Source: Rhytidiadelphus loreus (Eukaryota; Streptophyta; Bryopsida; Hypnales; Hylocomiaceae). From it: 64,000 nt of DNA. The stretch is from positions 54,187,025-54,251,024 of the forward strand of contig OX344763.1 of NCBI GenBank assembly GCA_947034895.1, given 5' to 3'. Below the pieces are notes generated by a model. That model was not told where the DNA came from. It was given only the letters and a program-made list of their open reading frames with translations, and ran no database searches. The translations under genes were made by a program, and so were the position numbers. Shown here one piece after another: positions 49,201 to 61,676 of the stretch (the stretch's first letter is position 1; the number at the start of each line of letters is the position of its first letter).

Positions 49201-50102
49201 AAGTCATAAACCCTCTTCCAAGTTTCGATCGTCCACTTCACCGGAAGAGCGCGGTTGGTCTTCGCCCATTCATTCGATTGCGCCCCCATCAACTCCAAGA
49301 TCATCTCCTCGTCTTTCAAACTCTAGGGTCGGTGCAAAAATCCAAGACATCCCAACTAGCTCAGATCCTCCTCCAACTGCTTCCGCTCTCCCTCGTTCTT
49401 GGGTATGGCCGGATAGACTGTTTTGATCTTGAGAGAAGCAAAACCACTTCCTTCCGCCTTCACCATTGCTGCTGGATCGCTCATGGATGTAGGTCCCTCA
49501 ATCGCTCCAACAGATGATTACTACACACTTGTACACTACCGGATCCCTATCCTCTCCTGCGGATGCGGAAAATCAACTCACCACTTCTCCAAGTGCAAAA
49601 ATCCACTTTGAATGCTCGGAAGGATACTACTAGTTTACTAAACTACAAGTTAAGTAAACTTAGCTAACCCTAAACTCGTTTCCTGGGAACAATCCCTACC
49701 GTTGGAAGACAGTTGTTTCCGTCATTAAGAAGAGGATCCGGCACGTCCGAACGGTCTCACTACTTCTCTGGTAGGGCCGATAGACCCTAGTCTATCAAAT
49801 AGGACCCCGGTAGGGTTCCGTTATCCTCCGGTAGCAGTCTACAATCGATATCCGGTTGGTTCAATATCTGCTTCTTCGATTGACGGATTCGGATCCGGTT
49901 CCGGTTTCTAGTTAGAATTGGGAAACTTAATTCCCATTCTTATCCTTTTTATCTTTTTACTATTACCTTCATAGTAATGAAATAATAAATATGGGAATAT
50001 TCCTTAATTATCCATTCGATCAACAAAATTTTTTGCTAATACTCCCAAATTGTTCCTACTTTCTTCCTAACAAACCTACATCCTTCATTTTGGTACACGA
50101 CA
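46236..50102 (-). mobile_element. family A copy 4, nearly complete (3.87 kb)
   Basis: Minus-strand start TGTCGTGTACC at 50102 and end ...ACGAGTCA at 46236; the flanks TTAAG and CTAAG are a 5-bp target duplication with one mismatch. Within 3.87 kb I see no repeat of the terminal sequence, RT, integrase or primer site. It is therefore either a non-autonomous element or a very long solo LTR with a coding region. Confidence 0.65.
47558..49484 (-). pseudogene. family A ORF, copy 4
   Basis: Begins MSDPAAMVKAEGSG near 49484. TAGs at about 49365 (copies 1 and 2 have Gln, ...DLSQLG...) and 49324 (copies have Trp). The open part 49319-48561 contains KFLNPPNPKDGYAVVDC and VTWANAIFGV, both shared with copy 3 (VTMANTIFGA). 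It continues in frame past TAG at 48561, one TGA and a further TAG to 47916, through a coiled coil. A frameshift near 47940 then leads into an acidic/basic tail ending SPKRARK. The tail resembles that of copy 2. Function unknown. Confidence 0.55.
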
Positions 50103-50540
50103 CTAAGTGACTCAACATACGGCTCATTTTCCTTGCAAACACGGAGTTGCAAGCCTTACACTGTACTTTACTCGCCGACGAGACGACATACCAAGAGGAA
50201 AAATCCTTGCTCATAGTGACAAGTTCCAAACTTAAACTTCTTCAAATTTGCAAGTTCTTGAAAATGTCAACACAAGTGAACCAATGTTTAAAATTAGATG
50301 ATAGCCTTGTGCACAAAGCCTTGAAATTCAAGGCCCCCCTCCACCGAACGATGCATACCAAGTAAGGGACACAAAATAAATTGTAACTCCTAGCCCTTGG
50401 AAATCGTAGTTTTCAGTGGATTTGGAGTGCTTTCATATGCCTTGTTTCTTCTACTTATACTTTGCAGCTCAATATAGGTGGCACTGACCGTTATTCAGAA
50501 ATACAAATTTTAAAAACAGTATCAACGGATTCATTATCCC
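50103..50540. other. no recognisable gene
   Basis: A 72-codon ORF at 50147-50365 has no domain. Nothing else is supportable. Confidence 0.4.
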
Positions 50541-50840
50541 CGGATTTGGCCATCCTGTCCGAACAGGCCATTGGATCTGGCTTGCCCACCTGAACAGGCT
50601 GTCCGATTGGGCCAACCCGTCCAAACAAGGCGTCCGATCAGGCCAACCCGTCCGAACAGGCCATCGGATCTAGCCAACGGGTCCAAACAGGTCGTCCGAT
50701 CGGGCTAACGGGTCCGAATAGGCTGTTGGATCTGGCCAGGCCATCTGAACAGGCCATTGGATGTGGCCATCCCATCCGAACAGGCCGTCCGATCGGGCCA
50801 ACCCGTCTGAACAGGCCATCCGATCAGCCCATCCCACGAA
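50540..50840. repeat. minisatellite built on CCGTCCGAACAGGCC
   Basis: Ten or so units of about 28 bp alternating GGATCTGGCC/GATCGGGCCAACC with CGTCCGAACAGGCC. A second block of the same family is at 52145-52300. Confidence 0.8.
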
Positions 50841-50869
50841 TGAGTAGACTTCAGGTAGGTTCAGTTTCA

Positions 50870-51560
50870 AATACTATTGTTTGACGTTCACTAGCACAAG
50901 TTTTATTCAAGCATTTGGATATGACTTCTTCCTTTCGGGGAGGTCGCGGGTTCAAATCCCAACTCTAATCAATTCCTTCAAGCATGCTAATTAAATTTAG
51001 ATTAATAAGTTTGTAGGAGTTGATTAGAGCTTTTGTACTACAATTTTTTGGGTTCATAATTTTTGGTACAAAATAATTAATGGATGGAAAAGAACTACAT
51101 ATAATATGAACAAATCATCATTCATAGTGAAAGAAGTTGGAGGCAACATTGGACCATGAGGTGTAACCAAAGGACTTAGGCTCCACTTGTTTCTTTCAAG
51201 GAGGTCGCGGGTTCAAATCCCGGCTCTAGTCAATATTTTCAAGCATACTAATTACCCAAAGTTAGAATAGCAAGCTTGAATGTATTAATTAGGGCCTTTT
51301 GTGTCAAAATTATTGGAGTTCATATTTTTGCAATGAAATAATGAATGGATGGAAAAAAACTTTATATACTATGAACAAATCATTATATCATTGCAAAATG
51401 CGAAAGAAGTGAAAAGCGACATTTGACAAAACGATTCAACAAACTAGCATGAATTGAAACTTGCAAGAACATCAACACATATCATAAATATTAAAATATA
51501 AATATATATATTAAAAAAGAAGACATACATACGTAGATATAAATGCCAAAACAAGTCCTT
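50870..51560. repeat. dispersed repeat with RNA polymerase III B-box, copies 1 and 2
   Basis: GGAGGTCGCGGGTTCAAATC occurs at about 50938 and 51209; GGTTCAAATCC is a perfect tRNA-type B-box. Both are followed by TCAAGCAT and a shared tail (GTTCATATTTTTGCAATG...). No full tRNA cloverleaf is seen. The 51,180-51,560 block is repeated at 52410-52750. Confidence 0.6.
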
Positions 51561-52144
51561 GTGTTTCACCAAAAAAAAGATAAAAAAAAAAGACATACCG
51601 TGATTAAAATTATTTACTAGTATTTTTTTTTTGGTGTTAAATACATGGACAATTTTCATTGCAAGAAGAAACAGTACACAAAACCAAAGGGACAAGCCCT
51701 CGGCGAAAATATTTAAGTTCTTCAAAATCTAATAATCAATCAACCAAAGCACAGAATCCAAGGGAAAAAAAGAATAGATCCCAAGGTCAAAAGACAAGCC
51801 GAAGCCATGCCCAACCAAGTCACATGAAGACATGAGGCAAGTCCTACACTATACTAATGATAGTATTTAGTGTTATGTTACAAATAGTGTTACCTAATTT
51901 TTACCAGACCCATTTACAGTTTCACTTTCCACCTCTTGTGAGCTCATTTCTAATATGAAATTACCTTTAACACTAAATGAAGTCTTGTTAAAAATTTATA
52001 TCCCAAAAAAATTCAAGAAGTTGTCAAATAGTGCCTATATTGACATTTAGTGTTAGTAACACTAGTGAAATTGTTGACATTTAGTGTTCTACTTTGTAAT
52101 TAATGTTGCCAATACTATATACCATTATTAGTATATTGTAGTAT

Positions 52145-52300
52145 TGAACAGGCCAACCCGTCCGAACAAGCCGTCTAGTCGGTCCATTCCGTCCGATTAG
52201 GCCGTCGAAACAGCCTGTCCAAATAGGTCGTCGGATCTGACCAAGCCGTCTGAACAAGCCGTAGGATTCTAGCCAGCCCGTCCAAACAGGCCGTCGGATC
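52145..52300. repeat. minisatellite block 2
   Basis: Same CCGTCCGAACAGGCC family as 50540-50840, more diverged. Confidence 0.7.
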
Positions 52301-52329
52301 CGTTAGTGCGGATTCGGGACTTCACATAG

Positions 52330-52750
52330 TTGAGTTTCAAATACAATTGTTTCACATTAACAACACAAATGCCCAAGGCTTATCCAAACATTTGAACTTG
52401 GCTTCTTCCTTTTGGGGAGGTTACGTGTTCAAATCCCGGCTCTAGTCAATACTTTCAAGCATGCTAATCGCCCAAAGTTAGACTAACAAGCTTAAAGGTA
52501 TTGATTAGAGCCTTTTGTGTCAAAAAAATTTGGAGTTCATATTTTTGCAATGAAATAATGCTACAATGGAAAAAAACTACATATGCTATGAACAAATCAT
52601 TATATCATACCGAAAGAAGTGAAAAGCGACATTTGACAAAACGATTCAACAAACTAGCATGAATTGAAACTTGCAAGAACATCAACACATATCATGAACA
52701 TCAAAATATATATAAAAGAAGACATACATACGTAGATATAAAAGGCAAAA
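52330..52750. repeat. dispersed repeat with B-box, copy 3
   Basis: Aligns to 51180-51560, including GTGTTCAAATCCCGG and an identical stretch CGACATTTGACAAAACGATT. The minisatellite plus B-box repeat is thus duplicated as one unit (50.5-51.5 and 52.1-52.75 kb). Confidence 0.7.
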
Positions 52751-52840
52751 CAAGACATATCGTGATTACAATTATTTACTAATATTTTATCCTCGTGACA
52801 TTAAAACAAAAAGTCTATAGAGTATAGAGTTCTATTTCTT

Positions 52841-54572
52841 CTATTGCAATAGACCTATTGGTCCATTTCTATTTAATTCTATCATTGTTGCCATCTCCCG
52901 AACCACTAGAGGACCCCTCTTAATTGCGTTGTGCCACTTGAGAGGCAATCTTTGGACTTTCCTGACGAGATTTCCTCTAGGGCTTATTGAGCTAAAGAGC
53001 TGTTTTGATTTGGTTGCCTTGTCAACAATGACAAATTGTCGTATTGTTTCCGGAGAATAGTCATCGTCATCTTCAATCTTCCGCTTTTGTTTGTGCTTTA
53101 GAGTCAAATCCACATCCATCTCCTTCAAGGGTCTCAGAGTAGCGTCCACTCGATTTACCATCCCATTCACCACTCCATCATCACTAAGACTGTATAATGT
53201 GCTCCCTTTGGTGACTCCTTCTAATAGGAACGCCCTCCATTGACCTATGATGTCGGCCACCCTCCTATCAAATGCCCTTGCCACCTCCACGAACGAATCC
53301 CCTTTGTTTGATTCTCCATCCATTTCCACATGAACACGAATTGATGCAGCTTCTTCCAACTTAGATAAGAATAGTGCTCTACCTATGGGAACGTGGTTGT
53401 ATGCCTCGTACTGTTCATTGAAGTCAAGAGGATGCTCCACCTCTACCCAATTGCCATCTGGCTCTTTATGCACTTTTTTTTTTAGGAAACCGGAAAAATT
53501 TATGGTGTTGCATACTCCAATGCCCTCCCATACTGCAACAAAACAATTCACGAGCCTCGCCATCATTAATGGCATGAGCCTGCAACTCCACTTCCCTATT
53601 TTGGGTCATCCACATGAAGGAATCCACCGGTTACATAGATCCATCATACAGTTCATGCTTCCATTCTTTTGGATCCCATATGAAAGGTTTCCCCCAATGC
53701 AAATAATTCTGGAATTTGTATGGCCCTTGGTCAAGTGGAAGAGTCCATCTATTGTATTCGTGGCCGAAGGGCATACCTTCCAAGATACCAAACATTTCGT
53801 AGAGCCTAGGACTCAAAGGAGAACGGCACTCGGCACAAGCGGATCGGAAAAGGAATGCTTGCACAACGCATTTGATATGAAAAATGTGGCGACAATGGCC
53901 CATGGTGAAGGCTCCTTCAGGCCCAAAAGGACCTTGGCAAATGCTACAATGACCCTTCAACATTTCATTGCTTGGATTAGAACCATGCACAACTATCTTC
54001 TCGTTCTTCTTAATGTGTGCTGAAAGCGTTGTGTAAGGAGTCCATCCTTCCTCTACTTCAAAAGCCCAATTGATGTCGCAAATGTGGGCTAGCAATTCCT
54101 TCTTGGCGTGGTTCAACCGCTCGTACATGGCATCCATGTCTCCCCAACATGTCATTGGCATAGACCCCCAAGAATGTTGCTCGAGCACACTCTTGAATTT
54201 CTTCAAAGCAGCCTCAATGACATTGCAATCTTCATTCGACTTCATTGCAAGGGTGCAAATCCCGATCATTGCCCGAGATGTTAAAGACGGTTTGTCTTGA
54301 AGTTGTTGTATCCATGTCAACCACTGAGACTCCGATCCGCTCACCAACAAACATTCATCCATGCTCTCCACTCGTTTCATCCGGTCCAACCTCGACTGAA
54401 GAAGGGCATTTTCTTGGTTTACCTCATTCAATCTTCGATTCAACTCGCTCCAAGTTGGAACCTCATCCACCTTTCCGGTCTCAAGCTCCTCCACTGCTTT
54501 GGCCTTTTCAAATGGAAGAGAGAGTTGATCGCTTTCTTGAGTTTTTTGCGACTTCGGTAGTTGGTTTTCCAT
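52841..54572 (-). pseudogene. RING-H2 zinc-finger ORF downstream of CACTA transposase
   Basis: First frame 54572-53631 (313 codons, MENQLPKSQKTQ): predicted coiled coil at about 25-75, then near residues 220-270 CSICQGPFG ... GHCRHIFHIKC ... CAECRSPL, the Cys/His spacing of a RING-H2 domain. RING proteins usually act as E3 ubiquitin ligases. A frameshift near 53631 and a TGA lead into the 53575-52841 frame (244 codons, VNCFVAVWEGIG ... NQYEAYNHVP-like), which has no domain I know and ends in a basic patch. It is on the same strand and immediately downstream of the CACTA DUF4216 ORF, so it is either a second element gene or a captured host gene. Confidence 0.55.
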
Positions 54573-54693
54573 TGTAGAAAGGCCCTATTCTTTGTTTCGT
54601 TCCTTCGCATATTTGTCGCTATACTTCTTCCTTGACGTCACCAATTGCCTTCCCAAAGACTCACATCTTTCAACAACCCCTTCATCTTGTGTT

Positions 54694-55263
54694 CTATGGC
54701 TCCAACAAGATTGGCAGCTTGTGGAGACTTGGCAAGCTATGAGGAGAAATCATGCCGGCACTCTCCACGCTAGTACTAATGAAGACGTCTGTTTTATCTA
54801 CAACCTTCCGCCTTGCTCGGGCTTCTTTCCGTAGCACAACCTTCCATCCAGGTTTGTCTACAACCTTTGAGAAAAACACTTGTGTATCTTGACTAGGAAA
54901 AACAAAGGGGTCTGCCATGCGAGCTAACTTATGCCGGAAATTCACAACCAAGAAATCGGCGTCATCTTGCATATATGTTGCATTCCCCCGACTATCTTGC
55001 GGCTTCACCCACTTGCATCGCAATAGAATGATTTGCGTATTCAACCCTCCATAATCCAACAACAAAATATCTTTGAGCACACCGACATAGTTCACAGACA
55101 ATTGCTCATCATTTTGTGCTGGTGTTTTGAATAACAATGCTACTCCGTTGTTGTAGCTCCTCAACTCTGTGCTACTTGCATCATCCACTCGAAAATGATT
55201 ACCAAATGCCATGATACAAGAGTACCTCGTGGCTCTTTGCGATGGCTTCACGCTTAGGAGCAA
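54694..55263 (-). pseudogene. CACTA DUF4216 domain
   Basis: YVGVLKDILLLDYGGLNTQIILLRCKW and the later DPFVFPSQDTQVFF match the conserved pattern of DUF4216, the C-terminal domain of plant CACTA (En/Spm) transposase polyproteins. Stops separate it from the DUF4218 part upstream on the minus strand. Confidence 0.7.
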
Positions 55264-55896
55264 TCGGTCCTGGTCCTCGGGATTTTACATATCCAAGTTG
55301 GCATTCAAGACGGTAGTGGCCATCCACTCTGCTAATGCTAGAATGTTGGCAGCTACATTCTGTTCAGCCCTCCGTTGCTTGCCATTACATTCAACCACTT
55401 CTATTATTGCCTAGGACACACAAAGAAGCCAGATAGCATGCTCATTTGCCATAGACATGCATTAGAAAACGTTGGTAGACATGGGCACCGTCCACTGATT
55501 TGACGGTGACTTCATCAAGTCCCCTGATCGACTTCACGGTTATTATGGACTTCCATGTGACATTAACGTCACTCCTGCGTGACTCATTTAGAACTGCACG
55601 TCATCTAATACTATAATTTCCTACTGCACTTTCTGGACTGCGATAATTAAGGACAACGCCTTCATCATACGTCCTGCACAATTTGAGAGTGCCTCATTGG
55701 AAATACAAGAACTTCCAAAGACTAAAAGGGGCCAAGGGGACACTCACGCGTAAAAAACTTCCATTACACTTGCATTCATTAGCACATATTGGTATGCTAA
55801 GTCTCGTATTGCATGAGTCATGATAAATTCCTTCCCACCACCTTGCAAGACCTCCTCGGCATCTCCAAATTCTTCGTCTTCATCCCACACGCGTCT

Positions 55897-58855
55897 CTAA
55901 GTGTGCTCAAATCTCTGGAAATACTCTGTCAAAAATCCGATGCATTCATCTTTCAAGTATCCCTCTGCCATGCATGCCTCTGGCCGGGCCAAACTGCGAA
56001 CGTGATTCTTCAGCACTTTCATATAACGCTCCACAGGATACATCCATCTGGCACTGACTGGTCCGCACAGGTCTAGTTCCTTAGCGAGATGGTACGGCAG
56101 ATGCGTCATTATGTCGAAGAATGACGGTGGGAGTTCAATTTCTAGCAATGCCATGCTCTCTGCAACATCAGCTTCAAGTGAGGCAAAAGAATCGAGATTG
56201 TAGACCTTTGTGCACAAGCGTCGAAATACCTTGCACATCCACATCACTGCCATACGAGGCCCAAGCTTCATTAAGTCGCGAAGCGCTAGAGGCATCACTT
56301 GCTGCATGAACACATGGTAATCATGTGATTTCAAGCCCCCAAATTTTTTCTTCCGAATGCATTTCCCAAGGTCCGATGAATACCCACTCGGCGTCCTCAA
56401 TTTCTCGATGCATGTCGTAAACTTCTCAAATTGTGCATCTGTCAGCACGTATGAGGCTCTAGGCTTCACCATCTTCGTGGGCTTCTTCGGGTTCGGGGTC
56501 AACCACAAGTGCCTCCTTTCAATCCGCCTTTGCAAGTCCCTTCTCACCTTCACTGTGTCCTTCTTGCCGGTTATGGTCTTCAAGAAGTTCTTTGCCAAAT
56601 TCATCTCACAATGCATGACATCCAACGTGTTCCATATCAAAAGATCCTGCACACAAGGTCATACAATCAACATACATGTACTCACCATTCACAAACCGAC
56701 TTGAAAACCCCAAACTACCGCTCTCTAACAGACTCTGGCGTTCAAATGAATCACTATTGTTGCAAATGGCTCCCCAATCATTTGACTTGATGCAAAAATA
56801 GACCACAGGACTGATCCATCCCTCTCCACCTATTTTTCTGACAACCCTAGCACGGAGATGCAGTAACTTATTCAAGAGCGGTAGGCCTAAGGGAATGACA
56901 GGTGAATTCTATTTGTGCACTATTTCCCCACTATTACAAAGCTGGCCTTTTGTCGCGACCTAGTGACTCAGAAGTCATACCAAAATCACAACTGACTAAA
57001 TGCAAAAGTGAAGTAAAATATTGACCTTCCAATATAGCAACCTAAAGAGAATGCTCACGCGCTTGACGCCATGCACTTTTGAGGGGTCTCCTGCAGCACC
57101 TTCTCTACTTCCATTCGCTTTCCAAGCTTCAAATTCAGCTGCATGTGCCAATTGCTCCTCCACTATCACTACTCTCGGTTTTGCCCTTGTTTCCCTAGCG
57201 CCATTGAAGTGATCTTGCATTTCCTCTTACCTAAATGGATGCTACTCAGGTAACCACCGACGTGTCCCACAGTAGATTTGTTTGCCTAATTCCACCGAAT
57301 GCTTAGTGTGAAGGTTCATGCTGCACCATGGGCACGCTGCGTAGCCCTGATGAGAGAATCCTCCGACTGTCCCGTACCCTGGGAAGTCGTGGATTGTCTA
57401 TAGTAACATCGCGCGGAATTGGAAAGATTGGCTCCCAACATCCTTTGTGACATCGTATGCAGTCACTCTCGACCACAACTGAAGCAACTCCTCCACTAGA
57501 GGTTCTAGGTAAACATCAAATACTTCCGACGTGACAGACTCCCTTTCGGGAATTAGAAGTGCTAAGAGCAGAAAAAAATTCTTTGTACAAAGCCAACGAA
57601 GGACATTGTAATTCAATAAAAACACTGGCCATGTTGACCACGACGACCAATTCTGTTTGAACGGGTTCACCCCATCTACAGCCAAAGTCAAGTGGACATT
57701 TCGAGGATTTGTACCAAAACTGGGGTCTATACTCTCATAGAAGTGTCGCCAAACCTTTGAGTCACAGGGATGCCGTACTAGGCCGTCACCTCCCTCCTGG
57801 TTGCTGCGGTTTTCATGATGCCACACCATGAGCTTCGCTAGAGCGGGGCTCCTAAACATCCGTTGTAGACGTGGAATTATAGGGAAGTGTCAGAGAACCT
57901 TTACGGGGAAGGCCTTCCGATTTTCGTCTTTGAATCTCCTTCCACTGCCCTTGGGACAACGTACTGCCTCTGCGTGTTTCCCGCGGAAGAGGACGCACCC
58001 TCTCTCACATGCATGGATTGTGTTGTATGACAAGTCCAATTTTGAGGTCAAGGTCTTCGCTGCATGGTAAGTCTGAGGTAACACATTATTCTCTAGTAGC
58101 ACGTGCTTACTCAAAATGCCAAAGAGTTCGTTGGCACAAGTATTGCTAACTCTGTGAACTATACAGAGGTTCATTAGCAACATTGTCGCTGCCAATGTAC
58201 TGGAACGTGCACCATCATAAAGAACGTGCATGGACTCCTGGAGTGCACTTCGGTCGAAGGTTGCCGCATCCTCCTCTCTTGGACCTTTCTCGTCACGGCA
58301 CTCCTGACTTTCTCCACCATCCTCAAGACCCGCTTCCCAAGATTCTTCATGGATGGAGTCAGCCACTGCAAAGGCTTCCAACACCTCCTCTTGGAAGCGC
58401 TCCTTTGCAAAGGAGGGCTCATCCATAGCCACTATTGCCTGGTCTACCATGCCGCGCACATCCACTGTCGCATCCAATTTGGGTGCAGTGTTTTCAGAGT
58501 CTTTCCAGAAGTCCTCTTCCCACTCTTCGTCAAAAGAGTCGAGGGTGCCTTCTTCAGTCCACCGACGCGATGCTGGATCCTTGCCGTAGCGGATCAGATG
58601 GTCCCTGACGTTTCGTATGAGTAGTCTCTTGCGTCCCTAACATTTTGTGCATGGACAATGTAGTCTGGTGACGTTGTGTAGTGAAGCCCATTGCACCTCT
58701 CTAGACCACAGTCGATCATCTCGGAGTTGCTGCCTACGTTTGTCTAAGAGGGGCAGTCTAGCTGATAGCATCGCAAACTCAAGATCTTTGAAAGAAGATG
58801 AGCCACTTGTATTGCATTCATACCACGTACATGTCAGTGCGCTCTCTATGGACAT
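55897..58855 (-). pseudogene. CACTA (En/Spm) tnp2-type transposase
   Basis: From the start: transposase-associated segment (58855-58637, LHCPCTKC), tnp2 N-terminal part (58477-57890, CIVHRVSNTCANELFGIL and a Lys/Arg-rich end), tnp2 core (57859-57398, NVHLTLAVDGVNPFKQNW ... STWPVFLLNYN), then 56652-55897 with LDVMHCEMNLAKN, LKSHDYHVFMQQVMP and DUF4218 (PPSFFDIMTHLPYHLAKEL). Gaps may be introns or decay; at least 56653-57397 looks intron-like or inserted. It would bind subterminal motifs and cut the element. It faces a divergent Transposase_24 gene at 60.4 kb. Confidence 0.75.
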
Positions 58856-58899
58856 GATTTACGGTCAAACCAGGACGGTTTGGTTGTGACAACTTCTCC

Positions 58900-60398
58900 A
58901 CGACTTGAAAATGACTTCTCCAAGTCACTTCTAAGTCACTATACTCACCCGTGACTTGCACGTGACTTTCAGTAGTCACGACCACGCTAGTGCACACGAC
59001 TACCTCCCACTGCAAGTCCCCCTCCTCCCTTCAACATGCAGACATATATATTAGCTTGAAATTTCAAAGCTCCCTCTTCCCTTCTCGTAAAGTTGAACAA
59101 TGAAGGGTAAGGCACATCACATCTTGAACTTCTTCCTTGCTTCTAGGAACTTACATTGCCTTACAAAACCCAGGTCCTACACTGAATTACTAAGGAATCC
59201 GAGGCAATTATACATCCTCAGCCAACTCTAACTAAAAAATGAGCATGAAATGAGGTTTTTTTAAGTTATATTGAAGCCCAATCATATCTTGATTAACTTT
59301 TAAAGACCACCATAATTACTGCGATTGGATATTAAAGTTCAGCCGCCAAAATTGGCCTCCCTAATCATGAACACGCCTTTCTTCATAAAGCACAAGATTA
59401 GAAAGAGTAACCTGACTTCAAGACGTGCAATTGAGGCAGTTGTTGCTTTAGTGGAGAACAACTGAAGAAGCACGGCAGCACGTGCAACTTCCACTCTGTC
59501 GTAGTTGCGCCGTAGTAAGGCAAGGCACTGCATGCACCTGCTTCTCCTTTAAAGCTCCGTCGTGCAACTTCTGTGGCCCGTGAAGTGCAGTAGATGCTAC
59601 GAAGTTGACAACCAACAAGCCAGAAGTGTCAATGGAGAGTCCGCCGCAAGAGAAGGGCCAGTACGAATTGTGGTGAGACCAGAATATGAAAGAAGTTCAA
59701 GCGTTACTATAGCCAGCCCTCGTAGTTAGGGCTGAAATGTAAGTCCACTAATACCTTAAACTATTGTCATGCTCAAGTTGATTATACGATTAGTACATGG
59801 GCGTTGCAGCATTCTGCAAGACTAAGGCAAGCAATGTCTATGGCTAGGAAAGTCTCCAAGAAGTTCCTGTGCAGGACGTTATTGAGTTCAGAACTTCGTG
59901 GACTTGCCGTATAGTACACCGTTCAGACTTCATGAGCTCCCGCTATCACCGTTGTCTGGTAAAAAGGCGGCGCATTAGGGTTTCTGTATGCAATGTATGC
60001 TTTCCCGCCACTGCATCAGAAGGTAGTTATTCTGTAGTCGTGCCGCAGTCTTTCTGAAGCCACATTGTGTGACTTGTCACTACCTGGCCACTTCGTTGAA
60101 GTCATTCTCCAGTTCTGTAGAAGTTGAAGTGCACTTACTTCAGTTCTTGTCAGTGAGGGTTTCGTCCACAAGCGGGACATGGCTACGTGGACCCTACTTC
60201 CTGTTCTCCTTTCAACCCTAGACTTTGTCACTTTCTCCCACAACCCTAGCTTGTTATTTTCTTGTTTTTTGCTCACCCCCCCGGAGGAAGACCGCAGTTT
60301 CTGAAACCTGAACTGTGTCGCCTTACTGTCAATGTGCCCACCTTCTTTGCGTTCAATTTAGGCTTTGAAAGCTTTCCCGTTCTTGTGTGTCACACAGA
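58900..60398. other. CACTA inter-gene region with short direct and inverted motifs
   Basis: Between the two divergent genes. It has clusters of AAGTCACT/AGTGACTT (58900-58990) and of CTTCTGTAG/GAAGTTG (59560-60150), like the subterminal binding sites of CACTA elements. It presumably holds both promoters; no TATA box stands out. Small ORFs here are not supportable. Confidence 0.4.
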
Positions 60399-61676
60399 GA
60401 CATCGATGCTGGTAAGAAGAAGGAAGTAGAGGAAACAGAAGGAGAGGCACGTCCACCTAGGAAGCTTAGGCGATTTCGGCGAGGCCTTGGAGGACAGGGA
60501 AGGACAAAGAAGCGTAGTAGTGGAGTATTGCGGAAGCGTGTGCGCTTTGCAAGCGACATGAGTGCCAACACGGATTCGTCCTCCAAGGCAATGGAGTCCA
60601 ATGAGGAGTCCATTGCAGCAGGTATGCTCAATTTAGCTATATCTTGTACCCATGTGCAGCAGCAGGCCACCTCGGAGGTAGTTTCGCAAGGTAATTTGGC
60701 GTCTTGCTCCTCTACATTTAATTTAGGATTCCTTAAACTATCCTCAATCTAATCGTCTGCTTTTGCGGTTCTTTGTTGGTTGCGTCACAAACTTCCGGTT
60801 ATGCATATCTACAAGGGTATGTCTAGTTTGCAATTGGGCATCAGGACACAACAAACTCCGATGCTGCTTTTGTAGAAGCAGAAGCCTGAAACTTTGCTAA
60901 AACCCTGAACCCAACTTCCTTCGTGTGTAGAGAATGAAGAAGATGCTCTCTTTGACTCCACCGACAACAACATCTTCAAAGAGGAAGAGGAGCCCATTCC
61001 CCAACCGAAGCGCAAGAAGCGATGGGGGACCACCATGGACAGGAAATCTCTGAACAAAAAAACAACACCAACATTTGTTATGCAGGATTGAGTTCTAGAA
61101 GTGGGAGGCTACCCACCGAAGACTCTGACATGGGTTCTAGGACACTACATGCCCTCTGAATCTTCTCAGGGAGTAGCCTGTTGGTCGAAGGGCCCTCCCT
61201 CCTACATTCCTGAATGGTCTGGTTCTGGTGCAACGGAGGAGACGTATGGGCACATGGGAAATTGCTCCGGTGCCGGGAAAAAAGTTGCTCGCATAGAAGT
61301 CCTCGACAATGGCGACATTGATTGCACCTTGGAGGGAAAGAATACATGGGACGAGGGAGTTCGGAACTTGGTTCCAAAAATACTGGACCTCAGCATAGTA
61401 GAGTGGAGCAAGCAGAAGCCAATCGCTGTACAAAAGCTACGAGATGCGCTAGACAATGAGTTCGAGTACGTGTGGAATCCACTGAGCACGATTGGGTTTC
61501 GAACCATCATCACAAGGTTCATGAAGTCTGAGCGCTCGTGTCTCAAATCAAAATGGCTCAAAGGCAACGAAGATTGCCCGATTGATTTCGTGTCAATGGA
61601 GAGCAGTGGAAGCGTCTCAAGGAGTATTGGCAGACGAACGCGCAAAAAAAGAAGTCTCTGAAGATGACTAAAGCTT
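60399..61676 (+). pseudogene. Transposase_24 (Ptta/En/Spm) protein, multi-exon
   Basis: Basic N-terminal exon (RKLRRFRRGLGGQGRTKKR) from about 60399 to 60612, with later exons near 60660, 60930-61060 and 61085-61620; AG and GT sites are present at these edges. The last exon has WDEGVRNLVPKILDLSIVEW, LDNEFEYVWNPLS and RFMKSERSCLKSKWLKG, the typical Transposase_24 core. A frameshift near 61600 is evident: the next frame reads EQWKRLKEYWQTNAQKKKS, the normal C-terminal continuation, and stops at 61676. These proteins are the TnpA-like partner of tnp2 transposases. Confidence 0.65.

Noticed and set aside
50930..50970. tRNA gene at GGTTCAAATCC
   Set aside because: The upstream sequence lacks an A-box at the right spacing and no acceptor stem pairs.
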